This document shows positions 12,626 through 23,328 of a stretch of DNA of 64,000 bases, piece by piece. Both the position numbers and the translations under genes were made by a program. Source of the stretch: Ehretia macrophylla. Taxonomy: Eukaryota > Streptophyta > Magnoliopsida > Boraginales > Ehretiaceae. The DNA is taken from assembly GCA_037974665.1 (NCBI GenBank), contig CM075781.1, positions 36,604,735 through 36,668,734 on the forward strand, written 5' to 3'. Position 1 is the stretch's first letter. Each line of letters begins with the position of its first letter. The notes under the pieces were generated by a model. It made no database searches and had not been told where the DNA came from. It saw only the letters and a program-made list of their open reading frames with translations.

Positions 12626-13993
12626 TTAGGTGATCAAAATATCAAATGGCCAAATGACCACCTTGCCCTCCAACTAAGTTATGTATTGCTAGTTTGCCAC
12701 TTTGGTTGAATTGCAACTAATTAATTACTACTCATGACTTATTTGAGTACTATTAATTCCTATGACACGTAAAACTCCATAATGCACGTAATTGAACATT
12801 TTGGCACGTTGAACATGAACACGTAAATGATATAAATTGCATATTAATTAATATAAATGCATTTTAAGTGATGCAAAAATACATGAAATGTTATAAAATG
12901 CACATGAGCCTCGTGCGAGGTTTCACAGCAGTAGAATAAACTTCATGTATCCGTTCATGGTTATTAACGAAGATTTAATAACATAAAATAAATTTAATCT
13001 AACTAAATTTAATGTGCAGCTTTAGAATTACCTCTTGACATGAAAATTACGGTAGAATATGAGACGAGGTTCCCACGCGTGAAGCCTCCAAGATTAGTGC
13101 ACATAGAATTCACGCTATCAACTGGATTTCACCCCCACTAGAGTTTCTAGAAAAATCCTATAATTTTATTATGACATAGAATGTGTGCTAGCTTTTCATG
13201 TGTCATAATACTATAATATATAGGAGACACATATGACATAGGGTCACATGTGGACCAGTCTTAAACTGACCAGTCTTAGACCTTATAATGACCAGATCAA
13301 TATCTAATTACTACAAGCCTAATTAAATTAATATTAGGACAATCTTAAAATTAATTTAATCTTTTCTCTAATCCAATTAATTCATAAATTCTTTTTGTAT
13401 GTGACCTCTTGGGTTCATAATTAATCAGTAGCAAATAGTTAATTCTACTAATTAATTAAATTAAAACTCATTCTAATTAATTCGCAAATCGCGAGTGACA
13501 CCTAATAGTATATCACGATTACTCAATTAAAAATGAAGTGCAAGTACATGAACCCATTTAGGAATTTTTATGCAACCGAATCCTACTGTCTAAATTATCC
13601 CGATCGAGCCAAAGTCATGAATAGGGTCGTCAAACTCTATTACTCGACCATATACCAAAATCTATTTAATTAGTAACTTATGAATAATTCGTGGAACAAC
13701 TTCCACTATTCTACATTGGCTAAGAATTTCTAATTACTTGATTAATAGATCGCATAGGATCCCCAATTGACATATTTCGTATCTATACACACATATCTCA
13801 ATGACGGAATATATCATAATTACTGAATATATTGTCTAATACGTTATTAGGACTAGCTTAATTGTACTAGTAAATTAAGATATTCATAATCATGAAATAA
13901 CTGTGGTGTCTCAAGTCCGATGATTAATTGCATGATTTCATTATACAATGAATTATTGACCAATCCATGTAATTCATTATATTGGTGGTCAAG

Positions 13994-14213
13994 TGTTGTG
14001 TGAATTCTAATGCAAGTGCACGTATCGTAACAAGTAATAAAGTAGTAAATAAAAATCGTTCCCACAAGAACTGAAAATATTAAGTACCGAAATTGGTGTA
14101 GCTCTAACTTTATTTGGACAATCACAAATTGAGAGTTTGCAAATAATATCTAAAGAATTGACAAAAACTTATAAAACTAGCAATTAACACAATTACTGAA
14201 AAAGTTGATTCAA
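13994..14213 (-). repeat. Element C 3' LTR, outer piece
   Basis: This piece matches 27179-27400 of the 5' LTR in the same orientation. The match breaks at about 14213, where an inverted segment begins. The rest of this LTR resumes at 16081. Confidence 0.85.
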
Positions 14214-16080
14214 TAACATTGCAGGAAATTAAAAGGCATTTTTGTAAAATGGCGTGAAAAGTAGCAAACCCTATGATAAAAAAAACACACACACACACAT
14301 GTGAGAAATGGAGCTTTTTGGAGGCGGCTGATTTGTGGAGAGATAAGAAACGTTCCAACAAGAGAGAAAGCGAAGGGTTTGCAAGTTGAAGACGGAGAAC
14401 AATCTGGAGACAAACTTCTACCACGATTTTTTTTCCAAATTCTAGTTTTCTCTATCTCTCTTATCATGAATTATACTATGTTTTGGACTTTATTTAATTT
14501 CGTTATTATGTTCTAAATTATTTTTCTAGGGTTACGATGTAGCCAGATTATAAATACTTGAAGCTTTTGGTTTTGATTGATTAATGAACTATTCCATTTA
14601 TGCATTGAGTATTTCATGCTAAGTTTAATGCTTGTGATTGTCTGATCAACAATTGTATGATTCGTGATTTGGTTTGAGACTGAGAAGTGCTAACTAAATT
14701 AAACCACGTGTGAAATATAATTAAATTGTCATAAGCTAGAGATAGTTTTGAGATCTAGAGCAGAGCATGAATTTCTAGGGCTTAAAGAGTTTCCTAAGTT
14801 CACAGTTATTATAGAGATGTAGGTAGCTTGCTTAGCGGAATATGTTATTGATGTTTGAGAAAGATTAATAAGAACATTAGCGAAATTGCTGGCAACGTAA
14901 GGAATATGCGTCAATTGATTTAAATCAATAGTTTCAAGTAGGATTAATCTTGGTGAAATTGGAATCCCTAGAGCCTTTTAATTATTGAATCAACTTTTTC
15001 AGTAATTTCGTAATTGCGTTAATTGCTAGTTTTATAAGTTTTGTCAATTCTTTAGATATTATTTGCAAACTCCCAATTCGTGATTGTCTAAATAAAGTTA
15101 GAGTTATACCAATTTCAGTACTTAATAATTCCAGTCCTCATGGAAACGATCTTTATTTACTACTTTATTACTTGTTGCAATACGTGCACTTGCGTTAGAA
15201 TTCATACAACAAGCTTTTAGAATGTCTATCTGTCTAACTTGTTCTGCTTAGAGTATGTATACTTTTATTTTTCTATGTGTTTTTCTATTCCATAAAATTA
15301 AAAAAAAAACAAAAATTTTGAAAGTGATGCTGAAAGGATAAGAAATTAGGTCGATGATGAGTAGCATAAGAATGACATGATAGTAGTAAGGATAATTGAC
15401 TGAAACATAGTTTTGTTTTACGGAAAATCCCCACCTACTGTGCACTTAGCCTCGCCTAGTTATGTTGTTGCTTAGAGAAAGTTTATGTGAGTTTAAGTGA
15501 ATAGAAAAATGACCATAGGACTTTAGAACTTGCTTTATTGTCACTCGAGGCGAAATCCTAGGTTACGTAGTATTAGAGAAATGATTTAGGCCATCTTTGG
15601 ACTACTTGAGCCTTTCTAGCCAACCCGTTATTGATTGAATATCCCTAGTCGACCCTTTTGAGCCTAAATTAGCATTTTCTTTCTTGTGCAACCTATAATA
15701 GCTTCCTTAACTTGTTAAGTTCGATTTCTCCAAATAATGATCTTCTTACTTGTAACATGTGATTGTTCTAGGATGATTATGTGGAGCTATATTCTATATT
15801 GAAAGATAGGGGGTGTTATGACTGGGTGATATGCTGTGTTGTTCTTGAAAAAAATGAAATATTGAAAAAAAAAACGAAAAAAGGAGAAGAGCCACACTCC
15901 TTGTAGTTAATGTCAAAATGCAAGTTTGGGGGAGTGTGGATTTTTTATGTGTTTTATAAATGTTGTGGATGAATGTTGAGGAAATGAAAAAAGAAAAAAA
16001 AAAGAAAAGGGATACGGTGAATACTTTTTGGAGGTAGGAAGTAGAGTTAGCATGTGCTCCATTAAATATACTCGAATGAT
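14214..16080 (+). repeat. Inverted LTR plus internal segment inside the C 3' LTR
   Basis: 14214-15213 is the reverse complement of the C LTR (27179 to about 28160), ending exactly at the LTR terminus (15213). 15224-16080 is the reverse complement of 17507-18381, part of the 3' internal region of C. The LTR terminus is therefore joined, through about 10 bases, to an internal site that normally lies far from it. The result is a set of long inverted repeats: 13994-14213 against 14975-15213, and 15224-16080 against 17507-18381. Confidence 0.8.
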
Positions 16081-17019
16081 TGATAATCAATTGACATATA
16101 TTCCTTACATTGCCAGTAATTTCGCTAATGTGGTTATTAATCTTTCTCAAGTATTAATAATATATTCCGTTAAGCAAGCTACTTACATCTTTGTGATAAT
16201 TGTGAACTTAGGGAACTCCTTAAGCCCTAGAAATTCATGCGCTGCACTAGATCTCATAATTATCTCTAGCTTATGACGATTTAATAGTATTTCACACGTG
16301 GTCTAATTTAGTTATCACTTCCCAGTCTCAAACTAAATCAAGAATCATGCAATAGTTGATCAGACAATCACAAGCATTAAACTTAGCATGAAATACTCAA
16401 CGCATACATGGAATAGTTCATCAATCAATCAAAATCAAAAGTTTCAAGTATTCATAATCTGGTTACATCGTAACCTTAAAAAAATAACTTAGAACATAAT
16501 AATGTAATTAAATAAAATCCAAAACATAGTATAATTAATGATAAGAGAGATAGAGAAAACTAGAATTTGGAGAAGAATCATGGTAGAAGTCCGTTTCCGG
16601 ATTGTTCTTTGTCTTCAACTCACGAATCCTTCGCTTTTTCTCTTGCTAGAACGTTTTTTTCTCTCCAAAAATTAGCCGCCTTCAACTCCCTTTCTCACGT
16701 GTGTTTTCTTCTTTTTATCATAAGGTTTGCTTCTTTTCGCCCCATTTTACAAAAACGCCCTTTAATTTCCTACGATGTTACGCAGTTGCGCTATGATTGT
16801 ACTACTTCTGATTTCTCTTCAAATGCTTCACAAGTTGAATACAAGCTAGCCCTTGGCCATTTTTCTTCAATTTTTCCTCGAAACTCAAACTTTCTTATAG
16901 AAACCACCTACATCACAAAACAAACACAAAACCCATCAAATTGTTCCAAAAATTACTCAAGAACTAACAAATATTAAGTAGAAAGGTGCTGAAATAATAT
17001 GTCAATAATACACCCAATA
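16081..17019 (-). repeat. Element C 3' LTR, inner piece
   Basis: The piece matches 27478-28398 of the 5' LTR and ends ACACCCAATA where the 5' LTR has ACACCCAACA. About 65 bp of LTR (27413-27478) are missing between the two same-orientation pieces. They survive in the inverted copy near 14930-14995. Confidence 0.8.
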
Positions 17020-19057
17020 AACACTCTCAAACTTAAGCTTTGCTTGTCCTCAAGCAAAAGACACAACTAAGAAACAACCTAAAAACTAAAGACTCGACAC
17101 AAGACAACTCATGAAAGCAATGTTGTGAGATAGTAAATTTTAACTGCCTCAGTAGCAATATTTCACAACTCAACCTTAAAAGGTAATTTTCAATCATAAG
17201 CATGAGAAATCTCAACTTCACATAAATTGCATTTTACTGCAAATCCCATAAGTGAGTGTGTGTATAGCCTCTACCCTATTCAATTGTACCCAGATGAGTT
17301 TATACAAGCTAAGCAAATTATTAATGGTGATCTTTTATCTAACTCATTTAGGACTTCATAAGCTTACTATTCATGTCACTCTCCACTAATGCAGGTTAAT
17401 CATAGCATTAAAGATCAGTAGGACTTTTTATTTGGTTGTAATGTGTGGTTAGGGTCAAGGTAGGATAATGGATATAACATATGGCTAAACTACCCGTAAG
17501 CATACAATCATTCGAGGATGTTTAATGGAGCACATGCCAACTCTACTTCTTACCCTCAAAAAGTATTCAACGTATCTCTTTTCTTTCTTCTTTCTTTTTA
17601 TTTCCTCAACATTCATCCATAACATTTGTAAAACACATAAAGAATCCACAACATTTGTAAAACACATAAAGAATCTACACTCTCCCAAACTTACATTTTG
17701 ACATTAACTGACTCTTCTCATTTTTTTTCACTTTTTTTTCAATATTTCATTTTTCTCAAAAACAACACAACATATCACCCAATCATAACACCCCTCATCT
17801 TTCAATATAAAACATAGCTTCACATAATCATCGTAGAACAATCACATGTTACAAGTAAGAAGGTCATTATTTGGGGAAATCAAACTTGACAAGTTAAGGA
17901 AGTTATTATAGGTTGCACACGAAAGAAAATATTAATTTAGGCTCAAAGGGGTGGACTAGGGATATTCAATCATTAACGGGTTGGCTAGAAAGGCTCAAGC
18001 TGTCCAAAGATGGCCTAAATCATTTCTCTAATGCTACGTAACCTAGGATTTCGCCTTGAGTGACAATCAAGCAAGTTCTAAAGTCCTATGATCATTTTTC
18101 TATTCACTTAAACTCACATAAATCTTCTCTAAGCAACAACATAACTAGGCAAGGCTAAGTGTGCAGTAGGTGGGGATTTTATGTAAAATGAAACTATGTT
18201 TCAGTCAATTATCCTCACTACTATCATGTCATTCTTATGCTACTTATCATCGGCCTAATTTCTTATCTTTCAGCATCACTTTCAAATTTTTTTTTGTTTT
18301 GTTTTTAATGGAATAGCAAAACACATAGAAAAATAAAAGTACACATACTCTAAGCAGAACAAGTTAGATAGATAGACATCAAATAACCACCCCCAAACTT
18401 TAAATGATTCATTGTCCCCAATGGCAAAAATTAAAGAAAAGAAAGTAGAGGATTTCCCTAAATATCCTTGTCATTCATCTGCCAAAGAGGTCGGGGATGT
18501 TTTAGCTAGTGTGTGTATTCATAGTTTTAGACTTCAAAGATAGGCACCCGAAGACACCCTTTTTTTATTGGATATCATTGACACTTTGATATGGTAAGTG
18601 ATTTCTTTAGTCGACAACACCCAACAAACAAAGTTTCAACCACAACAACTTTGTACTCAATTAATAACATGACCCATGTATTCAAATTGCAATGCAACTC
18701 ATCACAAACTTTAATGTGCATACCACGACTCAACGCTAAAACCACATCTCAGTTGCATAATGAATAATTATCAATTATTTCCACAGCTCAACAGGCCATT
18801 CACATGTCAATTTATGCACAATAGTTTCCTTTTTTCTTTGACACCTTTAAGCAGACAGTTGGTGTGCATTCAAATTTTACAAACTACCTCAATCACAATT
18901 ATGGCGTCACAGGTCCCCACAATATAAAATCACAATCTCAATGCCTCTATAACCTCAATAGTCATCAAGCATCACCCCAAACTTCAACCCCCAAACTGAA
19001 ATTGGCAGACCATGACTCAATACATGCTCAAGTACACCACACACTACCACCCACAGC
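17020..19057 (-). other. Element C 3' internal non-coding region
   Basis: On the minus strand this lies downstream of where pol should be. It contains CTTGAGGACAAGCAAAGCTT beside the LTR, a motif usual at the 3' end of Athila/Tat elements. The purine tract has decayed to AAGTTTGAGAGTG. No frame shows retroelement domains. The segment 17507-18381 is present again inverted at 15224-16080. Confidence 0.7.
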
Positions 19058-21258
19058 TTCTTCACCTGAAATTGTTAAAAGAGGGGTGAGCTAGTCCTAT
19101 ATATAGCTCAGTGAGGATGAAGACAAGGAAAGGTTTTCACAAAGATTTTCTCTTTTCGTAAACTTCTTTCTAAAACCGTGCTATGCATATATGACAGTTA
19201 CAAGAATATCAAAATTTGCAAGAATAACCAGGACAAATTAACCTCAGTCTTAATCAAGTAACAAGAAACATAATTAAACATAATAATAAGCAATCAACTC
19301 TTCTCTCCGAGGTCTTCTAGGGACCAAGCGAGATTGGTTTTATGGTATAACAAGGTTTTCATGGAAGATAAGTGCACAAGAAAAATTTAACATTATACTA
19401 ATCAGTTATCTCTACTCTTCGAGAACCTAAAGGGTCAAGTGAGAGTAGGATTCTCATAAATAAATGATACAATATCACGAACTTTGTTGTAGATGGCCAG
19501 TCTCGAGCTTTCTTATCGAATCATCTTTATCAATATCATAACCTCGTACACCAATCATGATAGTGAAATCCGGATACACCCAAACAAATGCCATAGTAGC
19601 CCGTTCATCCTGGCAAGCCCAATGCTGCCCAGGTGATACAGGAACTTCTTTCATGGGGTTTATTAGATTGCTTGATTGTGTCAAATATAAACCGTCCATC
19701 TCTCCCAGGTGACACCCCCAGTGAGAGAGGACTTCAAAATAACAAACAGACTCGGAAGCACCAAAGTAGGTTGCCACCAGTTAGTAACAGAAATCAAAAC
19801 ATAATAGCATAATCATGATCCAAATAGAGTTCATATAACATATAAAATTGCAAGTGAAGGTCAACGAGGAAGATTACTTTATCATGCAAGTGTTTAACCA
19901 TGTAGCGACCTCATACGAACACATAGTGATATGCGCATCGTTTAGATATTCATGAAACCAATACTCATCATGCTTGACCATATTAATACCATGTAGAAGA
20001 ACTCAACATAGCCTTATACCAAATGAGGGTGTAAGAACACCTTAAAATAACTCAAAATGAAAATAAAATGCAAGCACGAGCAAAACTCCAATAAAAGCTC
20101 CCATCCAATTTCTAAAATCAGGGTAGCTGGACTAGAAAGACCCAATTTCTTCAATAATCATCCAAATAACATCCCATCCTCCCACCAACACTCAAGCAAG
20201 TTCAAAGTGGCTATTAAGCATCATACAATAGCTCAAACTCAACCAAAACTACCCCACATCAACAATCATCAATCACCCAACATGAATTTACAACTCCTAG
20301 ATCTACAACACATAAATACAACCAACTTCACAATGAGGACATATATGAACTTCACAAGCTATATTACTCAACAAAATATAACCTACAACCTTGGATGAGC
20401 TTTATCAAGAAGTTTTGAATAAATCCCTCACATTTGATCTTTGAGTTTAGAAGTAGAGATACAAGCTACACACTTGAAGAGGCTAGAAAATGCAAGGGAA
20501 ATGCTTGAAAATGGTTGAAATCTTTCTTCTTCCTCTTCTCCTTCTCCTTTTCTCTCTTTTCTCTTCTCTCTTGGTCAAAAATCAGAGAGAAAGTGTGTGT
20601 GTGTGTGTGTGTGTATGTGTTTTGCAGTATTTTTATGTGTGTGTATGGTATGTGTTGTGTGTTTTAATTTTTGTATATATATGATATATATATGTGTGTG
20701 TATTGTTTTGGGTGTGTGTGTGTGTAGTATTTTTGTGTGTGTATATGGTATAATGTGTGTGTTGAGTGGGTGAGTGTATATTGGTGTGTGTTTGTGTGTT
20801 TTGACTTGGATAAGACCAAATATTATTAGGATATTTTGTTATTTTGCTTTAAGACAAGAGTGCCCTTGAACTTGTTTGCGTATTACTAGTTTGTCATTTT
20901 GGTCAATTCCTAACTATCTAGTTATTAATCTTAGTTCCATAGTGTTAACTAATTTCCTACAACTCTTAACATATTCGACTGCACGTTAAATGATGATATG
21001 CACATAAATTGAGGTAATACACATAAACCTATTTAACATCATATAAAACACGTCAAATACATATAAAATGATTTAATTATTATCTACGTTACCCAAATTA
21101 CTCAAGGACACGTAATTGAATTTAAATGCACGCTAAATGAGGTATAGGCACGTAAAACGATGTAAATCCATCTTAGTTGTTATAAATACATATTAAATGA
21201 TGCAAAAAATGTATGAAATGTTATAAAATGCATATGGGGTCTTGTGTGGGGCTTCACA
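19058..21258 (-). repeat. Element B 3' LTR, truncated and rearranged
   Basis: The sequence matches 23757-26205 from TTCACCTGAAATTG onward and ends GCTTCACA. About 330 bp present in the 5' LTR (24755-25085, including the stem-loop cluster) are replaced by about 55 bp at 20085-20140. That patch contains a 14-bp inverted copy (20112-20125) of 24821-24834. It has the CT-rich and GT-rich tracts at 20520-20800. Confidence 0.85.
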
Positions 21259-21259
21259 T

Positions 21260-21295
21260 CTTCCCCTCCTTAACAGAATTGCGCCCTCACAATTC
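21260..21295 (-). promoter_or_regulatory. Element B polypurine tract and hairpin
   Basis: On the minus strand an 8-bp hairpin (arms 21276-21283 and 21288-21295, 4-nt loop, one G-U pair) precedes TTAAGGAGGGGAAGA, which abuts the LTR start TGTGAAGCCCC. This is the plus-strand priming site. Confidence 0.8.
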
Positions 21296-22900
21296 CTTCT
21301 TCATTCTCAGAGCAACTCGAATGCTGAAAGCAACCTAGTAATCCCAACCAAACAAATAAGGGTCTGGTTCCATGAAAATAGCCAAGCAACCTCGAATGCA
21401 TCACCACTTACAAGAATTCCAATGATTTCCAAGGGAGAATACCATTTAATAACCCCAACTAAGAATTCCAGATAATACGGTATAAGAATCCCGAACATGA
21501 TCATCACATAAGTGTATTGAATAAGAATTCCAAATAAAGACACCGGATAGCGAAGAAAATACCACATAAATTCCCGAGAAGGAAGGCCAAATAAAGGCTC
21601 TGAATAAGAATACCATACAAAAAAGATTATAGCTACCAGGTCACCAAATGCCAGTTACGATCTCCAAATATGAATCCCGAAATGGACCATTGAATATGAA
21701 CGCCGGAGGAGAATACCCAATAAGAAAGCCAAATCAAGAATTCTGAAATAGAGGGTCGAACATGATTGTCGAGGAATGATATCGAATAAGAAGACCGTGT
21801 AAAATCTCAAATACTTGATATCAACTGCTGAATGAGAATTCCAAATAATGAGATCCAATAAACCTTTGGATCCTCTTTTCAGTAGTTTGTATAATCCCTA
21901 GAGCATAGTGTGACAATTGATTAAATTGAGCTTCATATTGGGAAATCATTAAATCTCCCTACTTAAAAAATCACGAACTCATTCCTTCAGAGTCTTTTCT
22001 TGATGTGGAGATCTCCTCTAGTCATTCTTACTTCAGCCAAAAGAAACATCCCCAATATATGATATGCGTATATGCAATTATGTCACATGAGAAACAACTA
22101 TATATTTATATCACCATACCATATACAAGTAACTATAAATTAATGCATAACTATTACATGATGTAACATTATCACTAATGTTCAACCTAATATACATGGA
22201 GCTACTATAATATAACAAGTTCCTAAAGCATATAGTGCCCATGAATCACATAGGCATGTTATCCACTTAAAACTAATGGTTCGCATTTAGTTTACTTAAA
22301 CATAATACATGCACACATCTTTCAAGACGAGTCCTCATCAAAACTACTACCCAACAGTCCGAGGTTCCTATCTCAGCTCATGAACTATCTAAGTTCCAAC
22401 TTTCTATGGTCTTAAATCCGTTAGAGCACTAGATTACTTCTACAATCCTCTACACACAATCATTACGGAATCAAACTTCCAATCATATTCCCATACAACC
22501 ACATAGTCATTAACCTATTCACAAATGACGTTAACTCTAAGGGTCAATATTAATCTTACTATTATTCAAATAATTTAATCTAACCTAGACCTTAAAATCC
22601 GTAGGTGGCCTTTGTAGATAAAATAATTTCACATGCATATCAACTATTATTAGGTACTACAAGTATTCTAAGATCGTGACTTACAATCTACATAATATTA
22701 AGTTCATACTTGTAATCTTTTTCATTAACCAAATAAGTAACTCGGCACATCAAATAACCTACTTCCTACGTTACAAGAGAATGCTACTTTATTTGTTCCT
22801 TTAGTTGATCCTAATTTCACCATTTACTTCTATTAAGTCGAACTACTCAAATGCACCTATGTACATGTATAATTCATCTTAAATATGCTTAAGCCATTAA
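21296..22900 (-). other. Element B coding-free interior with AAGAATNCC quasi-repeats
   Basis: Between about 21405 and 21850 the word AAGAATNCC or a one-base variant recurs at least nine times (for example near 21411, 21463, 21483, 21527, 21605 and 21834), with irregular spacing. On the transcribed strand it is GGNATTCTT. Element D has the same motif at the same relative place. Frames in this stretch are short and show no domain. The rest (21880-22900) is AT-rich without visible structure. Confidence 0.6.
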
Positions 22901-23099
22901 ATCAACTCAGTTCAAAATACATTAAGCTCACATTCAACCTCTATGAAAAAATCGATCCTTCGCAAAACTAAGCATTTATATTAAGCATCACATTTATCTA
23001 ATCCTATTGATCATTAGGCCTATTGTTCTAATTGGTTATGACCTTAGAAGGCTATCCACGAGTCAAATATTATATGCAACTGGTATGACCCCAATTAAC

Positions 23100-23240
23100 A
23101 CATAAATTTCTCATATGTAAGAAGCAATTACTACACGTTAAGCACATACGATATACATAAGCACATATGATCCACATATAAGCATGTAAGTCTCAAAGGC
23201 ACACATAATTATTTAAGGCCTACTCATGTTAAGACTTCTA
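23100..23240 (-). repeat. TATGTG-rich leader of element B
   Basis: CACATA/CACATATGA-type words cluster about 70-200 bases inside the PBS. On the transcribed minus strand these are TATGTG repeats, as in the leaders of LARD-1 and D, though fewer. Confidence 0.5.
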
Positions 23241-23306
23241 CCCAGGGACCTACATTTGAAACTTGGGTTACGCTAACTAAGGCTAGCTCTACACTAACCA
23301 AAGCTA

Positions 23307-23318
23307 GCTCTGATACCA
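23307..23318 (-). promoter_or_regulatory. Element B primer-binding site
   Basis: GCTCTGATACCA on the plus strand is TGGTATCAGAGC on the minus strand, complementary to initiator-Met tRNA, ten bases inside the 5' LTR end. Confidence 0.93.
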
Positions 23319-23328
23319 CTTAAATAGG

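Larger units (their letters stand above)
2601..12927 (-). mobile_element. Solo LTR 'A' of a long-LTR gypsy (Tekay/Del-like) element, interrupted by LARD-1
   Basis: Read on the minus strand this LTR begins TGTGAAACCTCGC (12927 leftward) and ends ATGACA at 2601, TG...CA. Without LARD-1 (3731-11446) and its duplicated target it is about 2.6 kb. The flanks are GCAGC (2596-2600) and GCAGT (12928-12932), a 5-bp target duplication with one difference. It is related to the LTRs of element B: the outer 1.1 kb (11830-12927) matches 24830-26205, including the stem-loop cluster, the CT-rich and GT-rich tracts and the end ATGTTATAAAATGCA...TTTCACA. No internal region is present, so it is a solo LTR. Confidence 0.85.

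Noticed and set aside
14282-14300. (AC)n tract as an independent microsatellite.
   Set aside because: It is the expanded inverted counterpart of a short TGTG tract in the C LTR (near 28088-28093), so it is part of the inverted LTR copy.
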